NCBI GenBank assembly: GCA_039029935.1
Contig: JBCCFC010001007.1
Coordinates: 1-5,184, forward strand
Direction: 5' to 3'
DNA from: G039029935 sp039029935
Lineage (GTDB): Bacteria; Chloroflexota; Anaerolineae; Caldilineales; Caldilineaceae
Length of the DNA: 5,184 nucleotides
In this document: positions 1 through 4,716 of the stretch, piece after piece
Layout: each line of letters starts with the position of its first letter
Position numbering within the stretch: the first letter of the stretch is position 1
The notes under the pieces: generated by a model
What the model saw: the letters and a program-made list of their open reading frames with translations, nothing else
Told to the model about the DNA's origin: nothing
Database searches by the model: none
Made by a program: the position numbers and the translations under genes

Positions 1-35
1 AAACGACCCAATTTTTGAAAAAAATTGGGTCGTTT
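1..35. repeat. Perfect 16-bp hairpin at window edge, possible terminator
   Basis: Arms 1-16 (AAACGACCCAATTTTT) and 20-35 are exact reverse complements separated by a 3-base loop (GAA). The stem carries an A-tract on one side and a T-tract on the other, so it could act as an intrinsic terminator in either direction, though the run of T after the G+C part is only three bases. It probably ends transcription of a gene lying left of the window, or it is one end of a short palindromic element. The sequence is cut at base 1, so the arms may extend further. Confidence 0.5.
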
Positions 36-277
36 AGAAATCTATTGGACCAATCTCCACACCCCGATTCTCGCTCCACCACACCAATCTTTTTGAGTTT
101 TTTTGATTTCATCGAAATTTCTCTACCATTTCTCCAAACAAAGTGGGACTTTATTTGTAGAGATGATTCAACAGCAGAGTCGTTGACAAACAAGATTCAT
201 GGGGGTTGGGGTACCTTCTGGGGCCCATGCGAATACAGGAAACCGCGTCCAAGGGGCACCTGATTCGGTTCAACGCC
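36..277. other. Non-coding stretch left of the sigma-ankyrin gene
   Basis: No convincing gene is seen here. The reading frames across it lack ribosome binding sites, and their translations resemble no family I recognise. The left part is T-rich. A consensus-like TTGACA lies at 183-188, but no acceptable -10 hexamer follows at 16-18 bases, since that position is G-rich. A small ATTGG-A-CCAAT palindrome sits at 44-54. Confidence 0.5.
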
Positions 278-325
278 AGTACACTTCAGTGTACTTCCTG
301 TGATAGACACCGAATTCATTCGGTG
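278..325. promoter_or_regulatory. Twin 18-bp palindromes, candidate operator sites
   Basis: Two perfect inverted repeats share one design: 8-bp arms around a TC spacer. The first is AGTACACT-TC-AGTGTACT at 278-295 and the second is CACCGAAT-TC-ATTCGGTG at 308-325. Their centres are 30 bp apart, about three helical turns, so both would present on the same DNA face. The arm sequences differ, so they are not simple copies. The second ends 6 bases upstream of the candidate -35 of the downstream gene. Dimeric regulator sites or paired RNA hairpins are both possible; the role is inferred from position and symmetry only. Confidence 0.4.
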
Positions 326-331
326 GACTCG

Positions 332-359
332 CTGACAAGTTCACGTTGCCAGATAATAT
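332..359 (+). promoter_or_regulatory. Candidate promoter for the sigma-ankyrin gene
   Basis: CTGACA at 332-337 and TAATAT at 354-359 are separated by 16 bases, giving a sigma-70-like promoter with a start near 366 and a leader of about 35 bases. The twin palindromes would lie near -80 and -50 relative to that start. No obvious ECF-type promoter was seen, so autoregulation by the encoded sigma factor is not supported by sight alone. This rests on hexamer matching only. Confidence 0.33.
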
Positions 360-381
360 CCATTGGCAATAGACCCACTGA

Positions 382-390
382 GGGAAGGAG
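382..390 (+). promoter_or_regulatory. Ribosome binding site fixing the start at 401
   Basis: The purine-rich GGGAAGGAG lies ten bases before the ATG at 401. The same frame is open back to a TTG at 206, but that longer start has no Shine-Dalgarno sequence and would add 65 residues with no sigma-factor character. The ATG at 401 is therefore preferred; the sigma region 2 homology begins about ten residues after it. Confidence 0.75.
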
Positions 391-400
391 AACCAATCGT

Positions 401-1942
401 ATGAGCAATGAACTGGAAATAACCATCACCCAAGCACAGTCGGGCAATTTGGAAGCATTTAACACCATAGTCCATCGCTTTCAGGACATGGCGGTGGGCT
501 ATGCCTATTCAAACCTGCACGATTTGCAGTTGGCCGAAGATGCCGCACAAGAGGCATTTGTCGAGGCATATCGTTGTCTGCCCACGTTGCGCGAACCCAT
601 TGCCTTTGCGGCGTGGTTTCGGCGCATCATTTTTAAGCATGTGGATCGGCTGACGCGGCGCAAGCAGGTCATGACGGTCGCGCTTGAGGTGGCGGACTAT
701 GCACCTTGCACACAAGGAAATGCTGAAATTGTTGCACAACTGGAGGCAGAGGAAATGCGAGAAGAGCTGATGGGCATGGTTCACAGCTTGCCCGATGAAG
801 AACGCACGGTGATCACACTTTTCTACATGGGCGGGTATGCGCATCAGGACATTGCCGACTTTTTGGATATGCCCAAGACAACCGTGAATAACCGTTTGCG
901 TAGTGCCAAGAAACGATTAAAACAGGAGATGATGACGATGATTCAGGATAATTTGCAAGAGAAACGACCATCCAATGATGACGCATTTGCCAAGCGTGTG
1001 ATGGCCTTTGTGCGGGCAACCGAGGCAGGAGATGCGCTACAGGTGAAGACGATGCTCATGGCCGATAATCGTCTGGCCCATGCCAGCGGACCATCGCGCT
1101 TTGGTCGCTGGGTCTTACCACCGCTACATCTAGCCGCCATGTATGGCTTTCAGGATGTGATGACAGCGTTGCTCGAATATGGTGTCGATATCAACTTGGT
1201 GGATGAACGTGGCTGGCGGGCTGTTCACTGTGCATTGCGGGCGGGGCAGTCAGAAGCTGCACAATTTCTGATTGCGCACGGGGCAGCGGTTGATATATTT
1301 GCGGCGGTGCAGTTGGGCGATATACAACAAGTGCAGACATTCTTGACCGCAGACCCTAGCCTGATTACGGCGACAGGGCCAATGGCTGCGACACCGCTGC
1401 ACTTTGCATCACAGATGCCGATGGTCGAGTTGTTGCTGGCGCATAATGTCGATGGCTATCGTGCAGATATTCACGCTCGTGATGTTGAAGGGCGGACAGC
1501 CGTGACATGGCAATCGGATCAGCTTGACGTGGCACAGATGCTGATTGCGCATGGAGCCAAGGTTGAAGACATCTTTTTGGCCTGTGCCGTCGGTGATGTC
1601 GAGCGGGTACAGACATTCTTGGCTGAGAACCCCACCTTGTTGCAGACGCCAAAGGGGTTGTACAAGGGCAATGTCATGCATATCACCGCACGGGGTGGGC
1701 ATGTTGATGTGGCGCAGTTTTTGTTAAGCCAAGGTGCCGATGTCAACAGCAAGGCCGAGGATGGCGATGTCACGCCACTACATATCGCCGCCGCTTGGGG
1801 ACAGCTAGGCATGATCCGCTTTCTGCTGGACAACGGTGCGAATGCAGTGGCTTGTGATACCGAGTTCAACGCAACACCCACTGGGTGGGCCAAATTTTGG
1901 AAACGCGATGAGGCAGCAACCTTGTTGGAACAATTGGCTTGA
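401..1942 (+). CDS. ECF sigma factor fused to ankyrin repeats
   Basis: This 513-residue protein joins an RNA polymerase sigma factor to a protein-binding array. Residues about 12-88 match sigma region 2 (AQSGNLEAF, AEDAAQEAF, then AWFRRIIFKHVDRLTRRK). Residues about 120-176 match region 4, with the helix-turn-helix around 147-172 (HQDIADFLDMPKTTVNNRL). After a short linker, residues about 200-513 form some ten ankyrin-type repeats; clear units begin with PLHLAAMYG (about 240), TPLHFAS (331) and TPLHIAAAWG (458). The sigma half would recruit core polymerase to promoters; the ankyrin half probably binds a partner and may replace a separate anti-sigma factor, since none is encoded beside it. Ordinary ECF factors are about 170-200 residues, so over 300 residues are extra. 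The frame is intact. The domain calls are firm; target genes and the signal are unknown. Confidence 0.9.
   Translation: MSNELEITITQAQSGNLEAFNTIVHRFQDMAVGYAYSNLHDLQLAEDAAQEAFVEAYRCLPTLREPIAFAAWFRRIIFKHVDRLTRRKQVMTVALEVADYAPCTQGNAEIVAQLEAEEMREELMGMVHSLPDEERTVITLFYMGGYAHQDIADFLDMPKTTVNNRLRSAKKRLKQEMMTMIQDNLQEKRPSNDDAFAKRVMAFVRATEAGDALQVKTMLMADNRLAHASGPSRFGRWVLPPLHLAAMYGFQDVMTALLEYGVDINLVDERGWRAVHCALRAGQSEAAQFLIAHGAAVDIFAAVQLGDIQQVQTFLTADPSLITATGPMAATPLHFASQMPMVELLLAHNVDGYRADIHARDVEGRTAVTWQSDQLDVAQMLIAHGAKVEDIFLACAVGDVERVQTFLAENPTLLQTPKGLYKGNVMHITARGGHVDVAQFLLSQGADVNSKAEDGDVTPLHIAAAWGQLGMIRFLLDNGANAVACDTEFNATPTGWAKFWKRDEAATLLEQLA
1268..1642 (+). repeat. Duplicated ankyrin module within the sigma-ankyrin gene
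   Basis: Residues 290-322 and 381-414 of the protein are near copies: both run LIAHGA, then an aliphatic turn, then GD, VQTFL, a P and a leucine. The offset is 91 residues at the start and 92 after a one-residue insertion. The DNA still shows it: the 15-mers at 1331-1345 and 1607-1621 differ at one base and are 276 bases apart. This suggests that the array grew by duplication of a block of about three repeats. Confidence 0.7.
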
Positions 1943-1957
1943 TGTTTGAGCCCAACT

Positions 1958-2026
1958 AGACCTTCGGGAGGTGTCCAGAGAGATTTGAGTACGCCTCAAT
2001 TGTTTGTGGACACCTCCCGAAGGTCT
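1958..2026. repeat. Palindromic element with 20-bp perfect arms
   Basis: Arms 1958-1977 and 2007-2026 are exact reverse complements of 20 bases, beginning AGACCTTCGGGAGG on the left. The 29-base interior carries its own small stem, TTGAG (1985-1989) with CTCAA (1995-1999). The left arm also contains CC-TTCG-GG, a stable tetraloop pattern. It lies 15 bases after the stop codon of the sigma-ankyrin gene. No T-tract follows on either strand, so it is not a standard intrinsic terminator. It could be a dispersed palindromic (REP/MITE-like) unit, an mRNA 3' stabiliser, or the terminal hairpin of a vanished transposon. No clear target-site duplication is visible. Confidence 0.6.
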
Positions 2027-2062
2027 TATACTAAAGGGTCAAGTCGCCAAATATCTCTAGAC

Positions 2063-2087
2063 GCAAAAAACTCGCCTACTGGCGAGT
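2063..2087 (-). terminator. Intrinsic terminator, minus strand
   Basis: Read on the minus strand, the arms ACTCGCC and GGCGAGT (plus-strand positions 2081-2087 and 2070-2076) close a four-base loop. They are followed at once by a run of T (plus-strand A run at 2065-2070). This is the usual shape of a factor-independent terminator. It could catch readthrough from the toxin gene ending at 2315 or end a separate short transcript starting near 2155. On the plus strand no T-tract follows, so it would be less effective for the sigma-ankyrin gene. Confidence 0.6.
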
Positions 2088-2155
2088 CCTCTGCAGAACA
2101 GTTTTATAGAAGTGAGATAGGAAGTGTGAAGTATTTTCGTAACTTTTTTCTCTAT
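2063..2155 (-). ncRNA. Possible small RNA of about 93 bases
   Basis: A minus-strand extended -10 (TGG-TATACT, plus-strand 2162-2171) would start a transcript near 2155, and an intrinsic terminator ends at about 2063. No open frame worth reporting lies between. A TTGACA is present further upstream (plus-strand 2191-2196), at 18 bases from an alternative -10 TATGGT. A small RNA is one reading of a promoter-terminator pair with no gene between; chance matching in A+T-rich DNA is the main alternative. No known RNA family was recognised. Confidence 0.22.
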
Positions 2156-2161
2156 GATTTA

Positions 2162-2196
2162 AGTATACCATAAAAGACGGCAATTGTTCCTGTCAA
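2162..2196 (-). promoter_or_regulatory. Candidate minus-strand promoter in the spacer
   Basis: TTGACA (plus-strand 2191-2196) lies 18 bases from TATGGT (2167-2172), which overlaps TATACT (2162-2167) preceded by TGG, an extended -10 pattern. Either would direct a transcript leftward away from the toxin gene and into the terminator at 2063-2087. The hexamers are good but the context is A+T-rich. Confidence 0.3.
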
Positions 2197-2207
2197 AAAG
2201 CTGTCAA

Positions 2208-2240
2208 TCTTGTCAGCAAAAGAGAGAGGTTCTGACAAGA
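2208..2240. repeat. 9-bp perfect inverted repeat with 15-base loop
   Basis: TCTTGTCAG (2208-2216) and CTGACAAGA (2232-2240) are exact reverse complements. The arms contain the TGTCA motif that also occurs at 2191 and 2202. No T-tract follows on either side, so a terminator role is weak. It might be a binding site for a regulator acting on the nearby minus-strand promoter. Confidence 0.4.
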
Positions 2241-2294
2241 AATATCTCAGTAGTTCTTGTTCAGGCGAGAAGAACGGCGCAAAGCCAAAGAATC

Positions 2295-2316
2295 AAAAAA
2301 CTGAGCATAATCAGTC
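2295..2316 (-). terminator. Weak intrinsic terminator at the end of the toxin gene
   Basis: On the minus strand, ACTGA (plus 2311-2315) and TCAGT (plus 2300-2304) pair across a six-base loop and are followed by six T. The stem is only five base pairs plus a possible G-U pair and begins inside the stop codon of the toxin gene. The T-tract makes it credible; the short stem makes leakage likely, consistent with a second terminator about 210 bases further on. Confidence 0.4.
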
Positions 2317-2719
2317 AACCAAGGTACACACGCATCGTACCACGATAGTTGTCTAGGTCATCCACAATTTCGGCAAGCCGGATAGCACATGCACGGCAGT
2401 ATGCTGGATTGGAGTTGATACGTTTGAGATTGCCAATGGTTAATACTGGTAGGCTATCATCTTGAAATAATCGTTGGATAGACATTTCAAGAGATGCCTC
2501 CCCATCCGTTGTTGTACGATTGCCTGTTAAAAGAAGATAGCCACGATCTTGACAGAACTGCCAGACTTCTTCATCTGGTGTTTCACCTGATAGACCCACA
2601 TGCGAAAACCATAAAAGTTGCATCGGAACAAGATCAAGCCAAGTTCGATCATAGCGAAGAACATTAAAGATGGCTTTGGATTGGCCTTCACAGTTATGAT
2701 CAGAAAGGATAACTTGCAT
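2315..2719 (-). CDS. DUF5615/PIN-like probable toxin
   Basis: This 134-residue protein has the layout of the PIN-like DUF5615 (Mut7-C-related) group. It opens with a strand ending in an acidic residue (ILSDHN, D7), continues with TPDEEVWQFCQDRGYLLLTGN at 47-67, and ends with a conserved-looking tail (LPVLTIGN at 90-97, NYRGTMRVYL at 124-133). Family members sit beside DUF433 genes and are predicted toxins, possibly ribonucleases; activity is inferred, not shown. After the LLLT strand this protein has N67 where many relatives carry an aspartate, with D72 nearby, so the metal site may be altered. Its start codon overlaps the stop of the DUF433 gene by one base (TAATG), indicating coupled translation. 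From memory, close relatives may carry the misleading name ACP S-malonyltransferase in databases; nothing here supports that activity. Confidence 0.72.
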   Translation of the reverse strand: MQVILSDHNCEGQSKAIFNVLRYDRTWLDLVPMQLLWFSHVGLSGETPDEEVWQFCQDRGYLLLTGNRTTTDGEASLEMSIQRLFQDDSLPVLTIGNLKRINSNPAYCRACAIRLAEIVDDLDNYRGTMRVYLG

Positions 2720-3201
2720 TATATGATTCCAAGTTCGCGGCGATTTTTTTCAATTAGAGCCTTAAGCTGCATTCGTTTTGGCGTCATAACAGGTGGTGGG
2801 AATTGCCGTTCTCGTTCCGCTACCATTGCCCGATGATAGGCTTCACGCTCCGCTTTTTTGACCAGAATTTCTTTTAGTTCTGGTTCTAATCTCACCCGAT
2901 GTTTATGAATATATTGAATTGCTACTTCAACTTGTATGGGCGATAGATTATACGTATCGCAGATTTCTGCAACACTATCGCCTTCGTCGTAGATTTCCAT
3001 TACATCATAAACAGAGACACGGCTATCGCTAATCATGGGTCCAATACTGGTTTCTCTAATATGAGCAGAAGTGATGACTTTTTTTGTTGGTTTCCAAATA
3101 GGCTCAACCTCAATAGATGTCGCAAACTCTAAATTTGATATAAGCCTGACAATTTCATCTGCCTGTTCTTGTTCATTGACCTGAATTGTAATCTCTCTCA
3201 T
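2719..3201 (-). CDS. DUF433 domain protein, probable antitoxin
   Basis: Counting from the ATG at 3201, this is a 160-residue protein. A beta-alpha-beta-like N-terminal segment (REITIQVNEQEQADEIVRLI) leads to the DUF433 core at about 50-100 (IGPMISDSRVSVYDVMEIYD, then SVAEICDTYNLSPIQVEVAI), which is a winged-helix-like fold. A long charged helical tail (ELKEILVKKAEREAYHRAM and onward) may bind the partner protein. DUF433 genes commonly precede DUF5615/PIN-like genes and are taken to be antitoxins that bind DNA and neutralise the partner. It is first in the pair, the usual antitoxin position. The alternative ATG at 3207 adds two residues but lies only three bases from the Shine-Dalgarno sequence. 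The pair looks more A+T-rich than its neighbours. No strong promoter was seen upstream. Confidence 0.8.
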   Translation of the reverse strand: MREITIQVNEQEQADEIVRLISNLEFATSIEVEPIWKPTKKVITSAHIRETSIGPMISDSRVSVYDVMEIYDEGDSVAEICDTYNLSPIQVEVAIQYIHKHRVRLEPELKEILVKKAEREAYHRAMVAERERQFPPPVMTPKRMQLKALIEKNRRELGII

Positions 3202-3210
3202 TATCATGTA

Positions 3211-3215
3211 CCTCT
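3211..3215 (-). promoter_or_regulatory. Ribosome binding site choosing between two DUF433 starts
   Basis: The minus-strand AGAGG lies three bases before the ATG at 3207 and nine bases before the ATG at 3201. Nine is workable and three is too close, so the inner start is preferred. Confidence 0.5.
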
Positions 3216-3278
3216 ATCTATCTTCAAATGTTATGTAGGACGATTTTGATTGATAAAATAGCGCCTTAAAAGGTTAAT

Positions 3279-3313
3279 TCGATATCTGTAAGCTGCATAG
3301 ACTCAAATATCGA
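3279..3313. repeat. 7-bp inverted repeat spanning the dehydrogenase stop codon
   Basis: TCGATAT (3279-3285) and ATATCGA (3307-3313) are exact reverse complements with a 21-base loop that includes the dehydrogenase stop codon. No T-tract follows on the minus strand, so it is a poor terminator. I see no better terminator between the dehydrogenase and the DUF433 gene, so readthrough into the toxin-antitoxin pair is possible. Confidence 0.3.
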
Positions 3314-4379
3314 TCACAACTTTCACAACCTCATCCTGATAATTCGAATTGAGCGCAAAAGCCTCCGGTGCTTGTTCGAGTGGAAAACGATGGCTGATGA
3401 TGCTATTCAAATCGACTTTGCCCGATGCCGCTAACTGAATGGCGCGCGGATAGGTGTGCTTCATGCGGCGTGACATGCGGATGGTCAGCCCCTTGCGGCG
3501 GATGGTGGAGTGCTGCATGGTAATTTCATCCGACCCCGGAATGCCGACCAGCACCATCCGGCCCCCCAGTCGTGCCATCTCCGCCGCCTGTTGTACGGAA
3601 TGATCCGACCATGCGGCCTCAATTGCCACATCAACACCACGCCCATCGGTGGCCTCATGCACCAGTGCCACTGGATCGTCTTGGTCACAGTTCACCGTCA
3701 CCGCACCATATCGTTTGGCATGAGCCAGCCGCCAATCAAACTTATCGCTGACAAAAATAGGGTCCGCCCCAGAGAGCTTTGCCAGTTGCAAAATATACAG
3801 CCCAATTGCACCTGCCCCCAGAATCGCCACGCTGTTGGCAACCTGAATCTTGGCAAGGTCAATGGCATGGATGGCGACCCCCAGCGGTTCGAGCAGCGCG
3901 GCTCCCGCATCGTCAATTGCATCCGGCAGGGGGAAGCAGGTGTGTGCGGGGACATGCATGTAGGTGCAGAGGCTGCCCTCGTCGGGGAAAAGGCCGCAAA
4001 AGTGCAGACGACGACAGAGGTTAGGGTGTCCATGTTCGCATAGTTCGCAGCGACCACAGGGCTGGGCGGGGTCAACGGCAACACGCATCCCGACGGCAAG
4101 CGGCTTATAATCACCGCCCCAATTTTCGTGTGTGCCGGTTTGCTCGCCAATGGCCTCAATGATGCCACCAAATTCATGGCCGATGATCACAGGGGCGTCT
4201 GGGACCGTATCGCCAATGCGCCCATCTTGATAGGTGTGTAAATCGCTGCCACAGACACCCACCGCCGTCACCCGTAGCAGGACATGGCCCGGTCCCGGTG
4301 CGCCTGGATGCGGTACGTGGTCAATGCGTAGGTCTTCTGCGCCGTGTAGCCGTGCGACCATCATGGTTTGGTTATGCAT
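3303..4379 (-). CDS. Zinc-dependent medium-chain alcohol/polyol dehydrogenase
   Basis: This 358-residue cytoplasmic oxidoreductase belongs to the zinc-dependent MDR superfamily (alcohol, sorbitol and threonine dehydrogenases). The catalytic zinc ligands are visible: C43 in GVCGSDLHTY, H68-E69 in GHEFGG, and E164 in LLEPLGVAIHA. The structural-zinc lobe has C108, C111, C114 and C122 (PCGRCELCEHGHPNLC). The Rossmann motif GAGAIG is at 188-193, and D212 at the end of the next strand favours NAD over NADP. The length is typical. The start at 4379 overlaps the stop of the ribbon-helix-helix gene by eight bases (ATGCATAA), with a weak GGGGAA upstream. The frame is open further 5' but that part encodes the overlapping gene instead. 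The substrate cannot be read from sequence; a secondary alcohol, sugar alcohol or amino alcohol is likely. The gene is clearly more G+C-rich than the pair downstream. Confidence 0.9.
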   Translation of the reverse strand: MHNQTMMVARLHGAEDLRIDHVPHPGAPGPGHVLLRVTAVGVCGSDLHTYQDGRIGDTVPDAPVIIGHEFGGIIEAIGEQTGTHENWGGDYKPLAVGMRVAVDPAQPCGRCELCEHGHPNLCRRLHFCGLFPDEGSLCTYMHVPAHTCFPLPDAIDDAGAALLEPLGVAIHAIDLAKIQVANSVAILGAGAIGLYILQLAKLSGADPIFVSDKFDWRLAHAKRYGAVTVNCDQDDPVALVHEATDGRGVDVAIEAAWSDHSVQQAAEMARLGGRMVLVGIPGSDEITMQHSTIRRKGLTIRMSRRMKHTYPRAIQLAASGKVDLNSIISHRFPLEQAPEAFALNSNYQDEVVKVVIDI

Positions 4380-4716
4380 GGAACAATTCCCCGTTCTCGT
4401 TGTCTGCCAACCCTTGAAATGCCAACCGCAACACACCCTGCTGTGACAGTCCTGTTGTCTTAACCAATTGCGCCAGTTGATGCATCGCCAAGCCATCAAA
4501 ACGCAGCACGATGCGTGTATCACGGCTATATCTTTCATCGCTCGGTTCGGACAGGCCAACATAGGCAGCACGGGTCAGTGCGACCTCCATGATACGTTGT
4601 GTACTCGACTCAAACTGTGCTGAGAGTTGATCCAATGCTTGCTTGTCAGTGGTGCTTAACCGTAGATCAATGTAGTTTTTTTTAGTGATTTCTCGTTTCA
4701 TGACTTGTCTATTCAT
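4372..4716 (-). CDS. Tandem ribbon-helix-helix protein, probable repressor
   Basis: This 114-residue protein appears to hold two ribbon-helix-helix motifs in one chain. The first spans about residues 13-55: strand NYIDLRLS, helix around KQALDQLSAQF, helix STQRIMEVALTRAA. The second spans about 67-104: strand TRIVLRFD, helix AMHQLAQLVKTT, then GLSQQGVLRLAFQGL, a very typical pattern. Ribbon-helix-helix proteins bind DNA as dimers whose paired strands enter the major groove; two motifs in one chain can form a single-chain dimer, as known for the plasmid F TraY protein. Its start shares ATGA with the stop of the upstream gene, and its end overlaps the dehydrogenase start, so all three are probably co-translated. 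The likely role is autoregulation of this operon; the direct repeats at 5035-5063 are candidate sites. An alternative in-frame ATG lies at 4701. Confidence 0.7.
   Translation of the reverse strand: MNRQVMKREITKKNYIDLRLSTTDKQALDQLSAQFESSTQRIMEVALTRAAYVGLSEPSDERYSRDTRIVLRFDGLAMHQLAQLVKTTGLSQQGVLRLAFQGLADNENGELFHA

Larger units (their letters stand above)
2027..2314. other. Non-coding spacer between convergent genes
   Basis: No supportable protein gene lies here. The spacer separates the plus-strand sigma-ankyrin gene from the minus-strand toxin-antitoxin pair, and it contains several structured elements listed separately. The motif TGTCA recurs at 2191, 2202 and 2211, with its complement at 2233. 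A 6-bp inverted repeat GTTCTT/AAGAAC sits at 2253-2275. Confidence 0.5.

Noticed and set aside
183..211. Promoter with TTGACA at 183
   Set aside because: The region 16-18 bases downstream is G-rich, with nothing like a -10 hexamer.
15..263. Open frame of 82 codons at the left edge
   Set aside because: It starts inside the hairpin, lacks a ribosome binding site, and its product resembles no family I know.
251..280. tRNA-like segment around GGTTCAACGCC
   Set aside because: The TTCAA resembles a T-loop, but no matching T-stem, anticodon arm or acceptor stem can be drawn.
206..400. N-terminal extension of the sigma-ankyrin protein from a TTG at 206
   Set aside because: It has no ribosome binding site, the translated segment does not resemble a sigma factor, and it runs through the palindromes and the candidate promoter. 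The ATG at 401 has a good Shine-Dalgarno sequence.
1957..2028. TA target-site duplication flanking the palindromic element
   Set aside because: TA occurs on both sides, but one extra T on the right breaks the symmetry, and two bases are too few to be evidence.
1945..2173. Plus-strand frame of 75 codons across the palindromic element
   Set aside because: It runs through the 20-bp inverted repeat and the terminator stem, has no ribosome binding site and looks like non-coding sequence.
2063..2300. CRISPR array
   Set aside because: The inverted repeats here are single units with different sequences. There is no regular repeat-spacer pattern and no cas gene.
3510..4043. Long plus-strand frame opposite the dehydrogenase
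   Set aside because: It is an antisense shadow of a gene with clear catalytic motifs, and its product resembles nothing known.
4380..4571. 64-residue N-terminal extension of the dehydrogenase
   Set aside because: The extension is the out-of-frame reading of the tandem ribbon-helix-helix gene. The MDR fold starts near the ATG at 4379, and the length from there is normal for the family.
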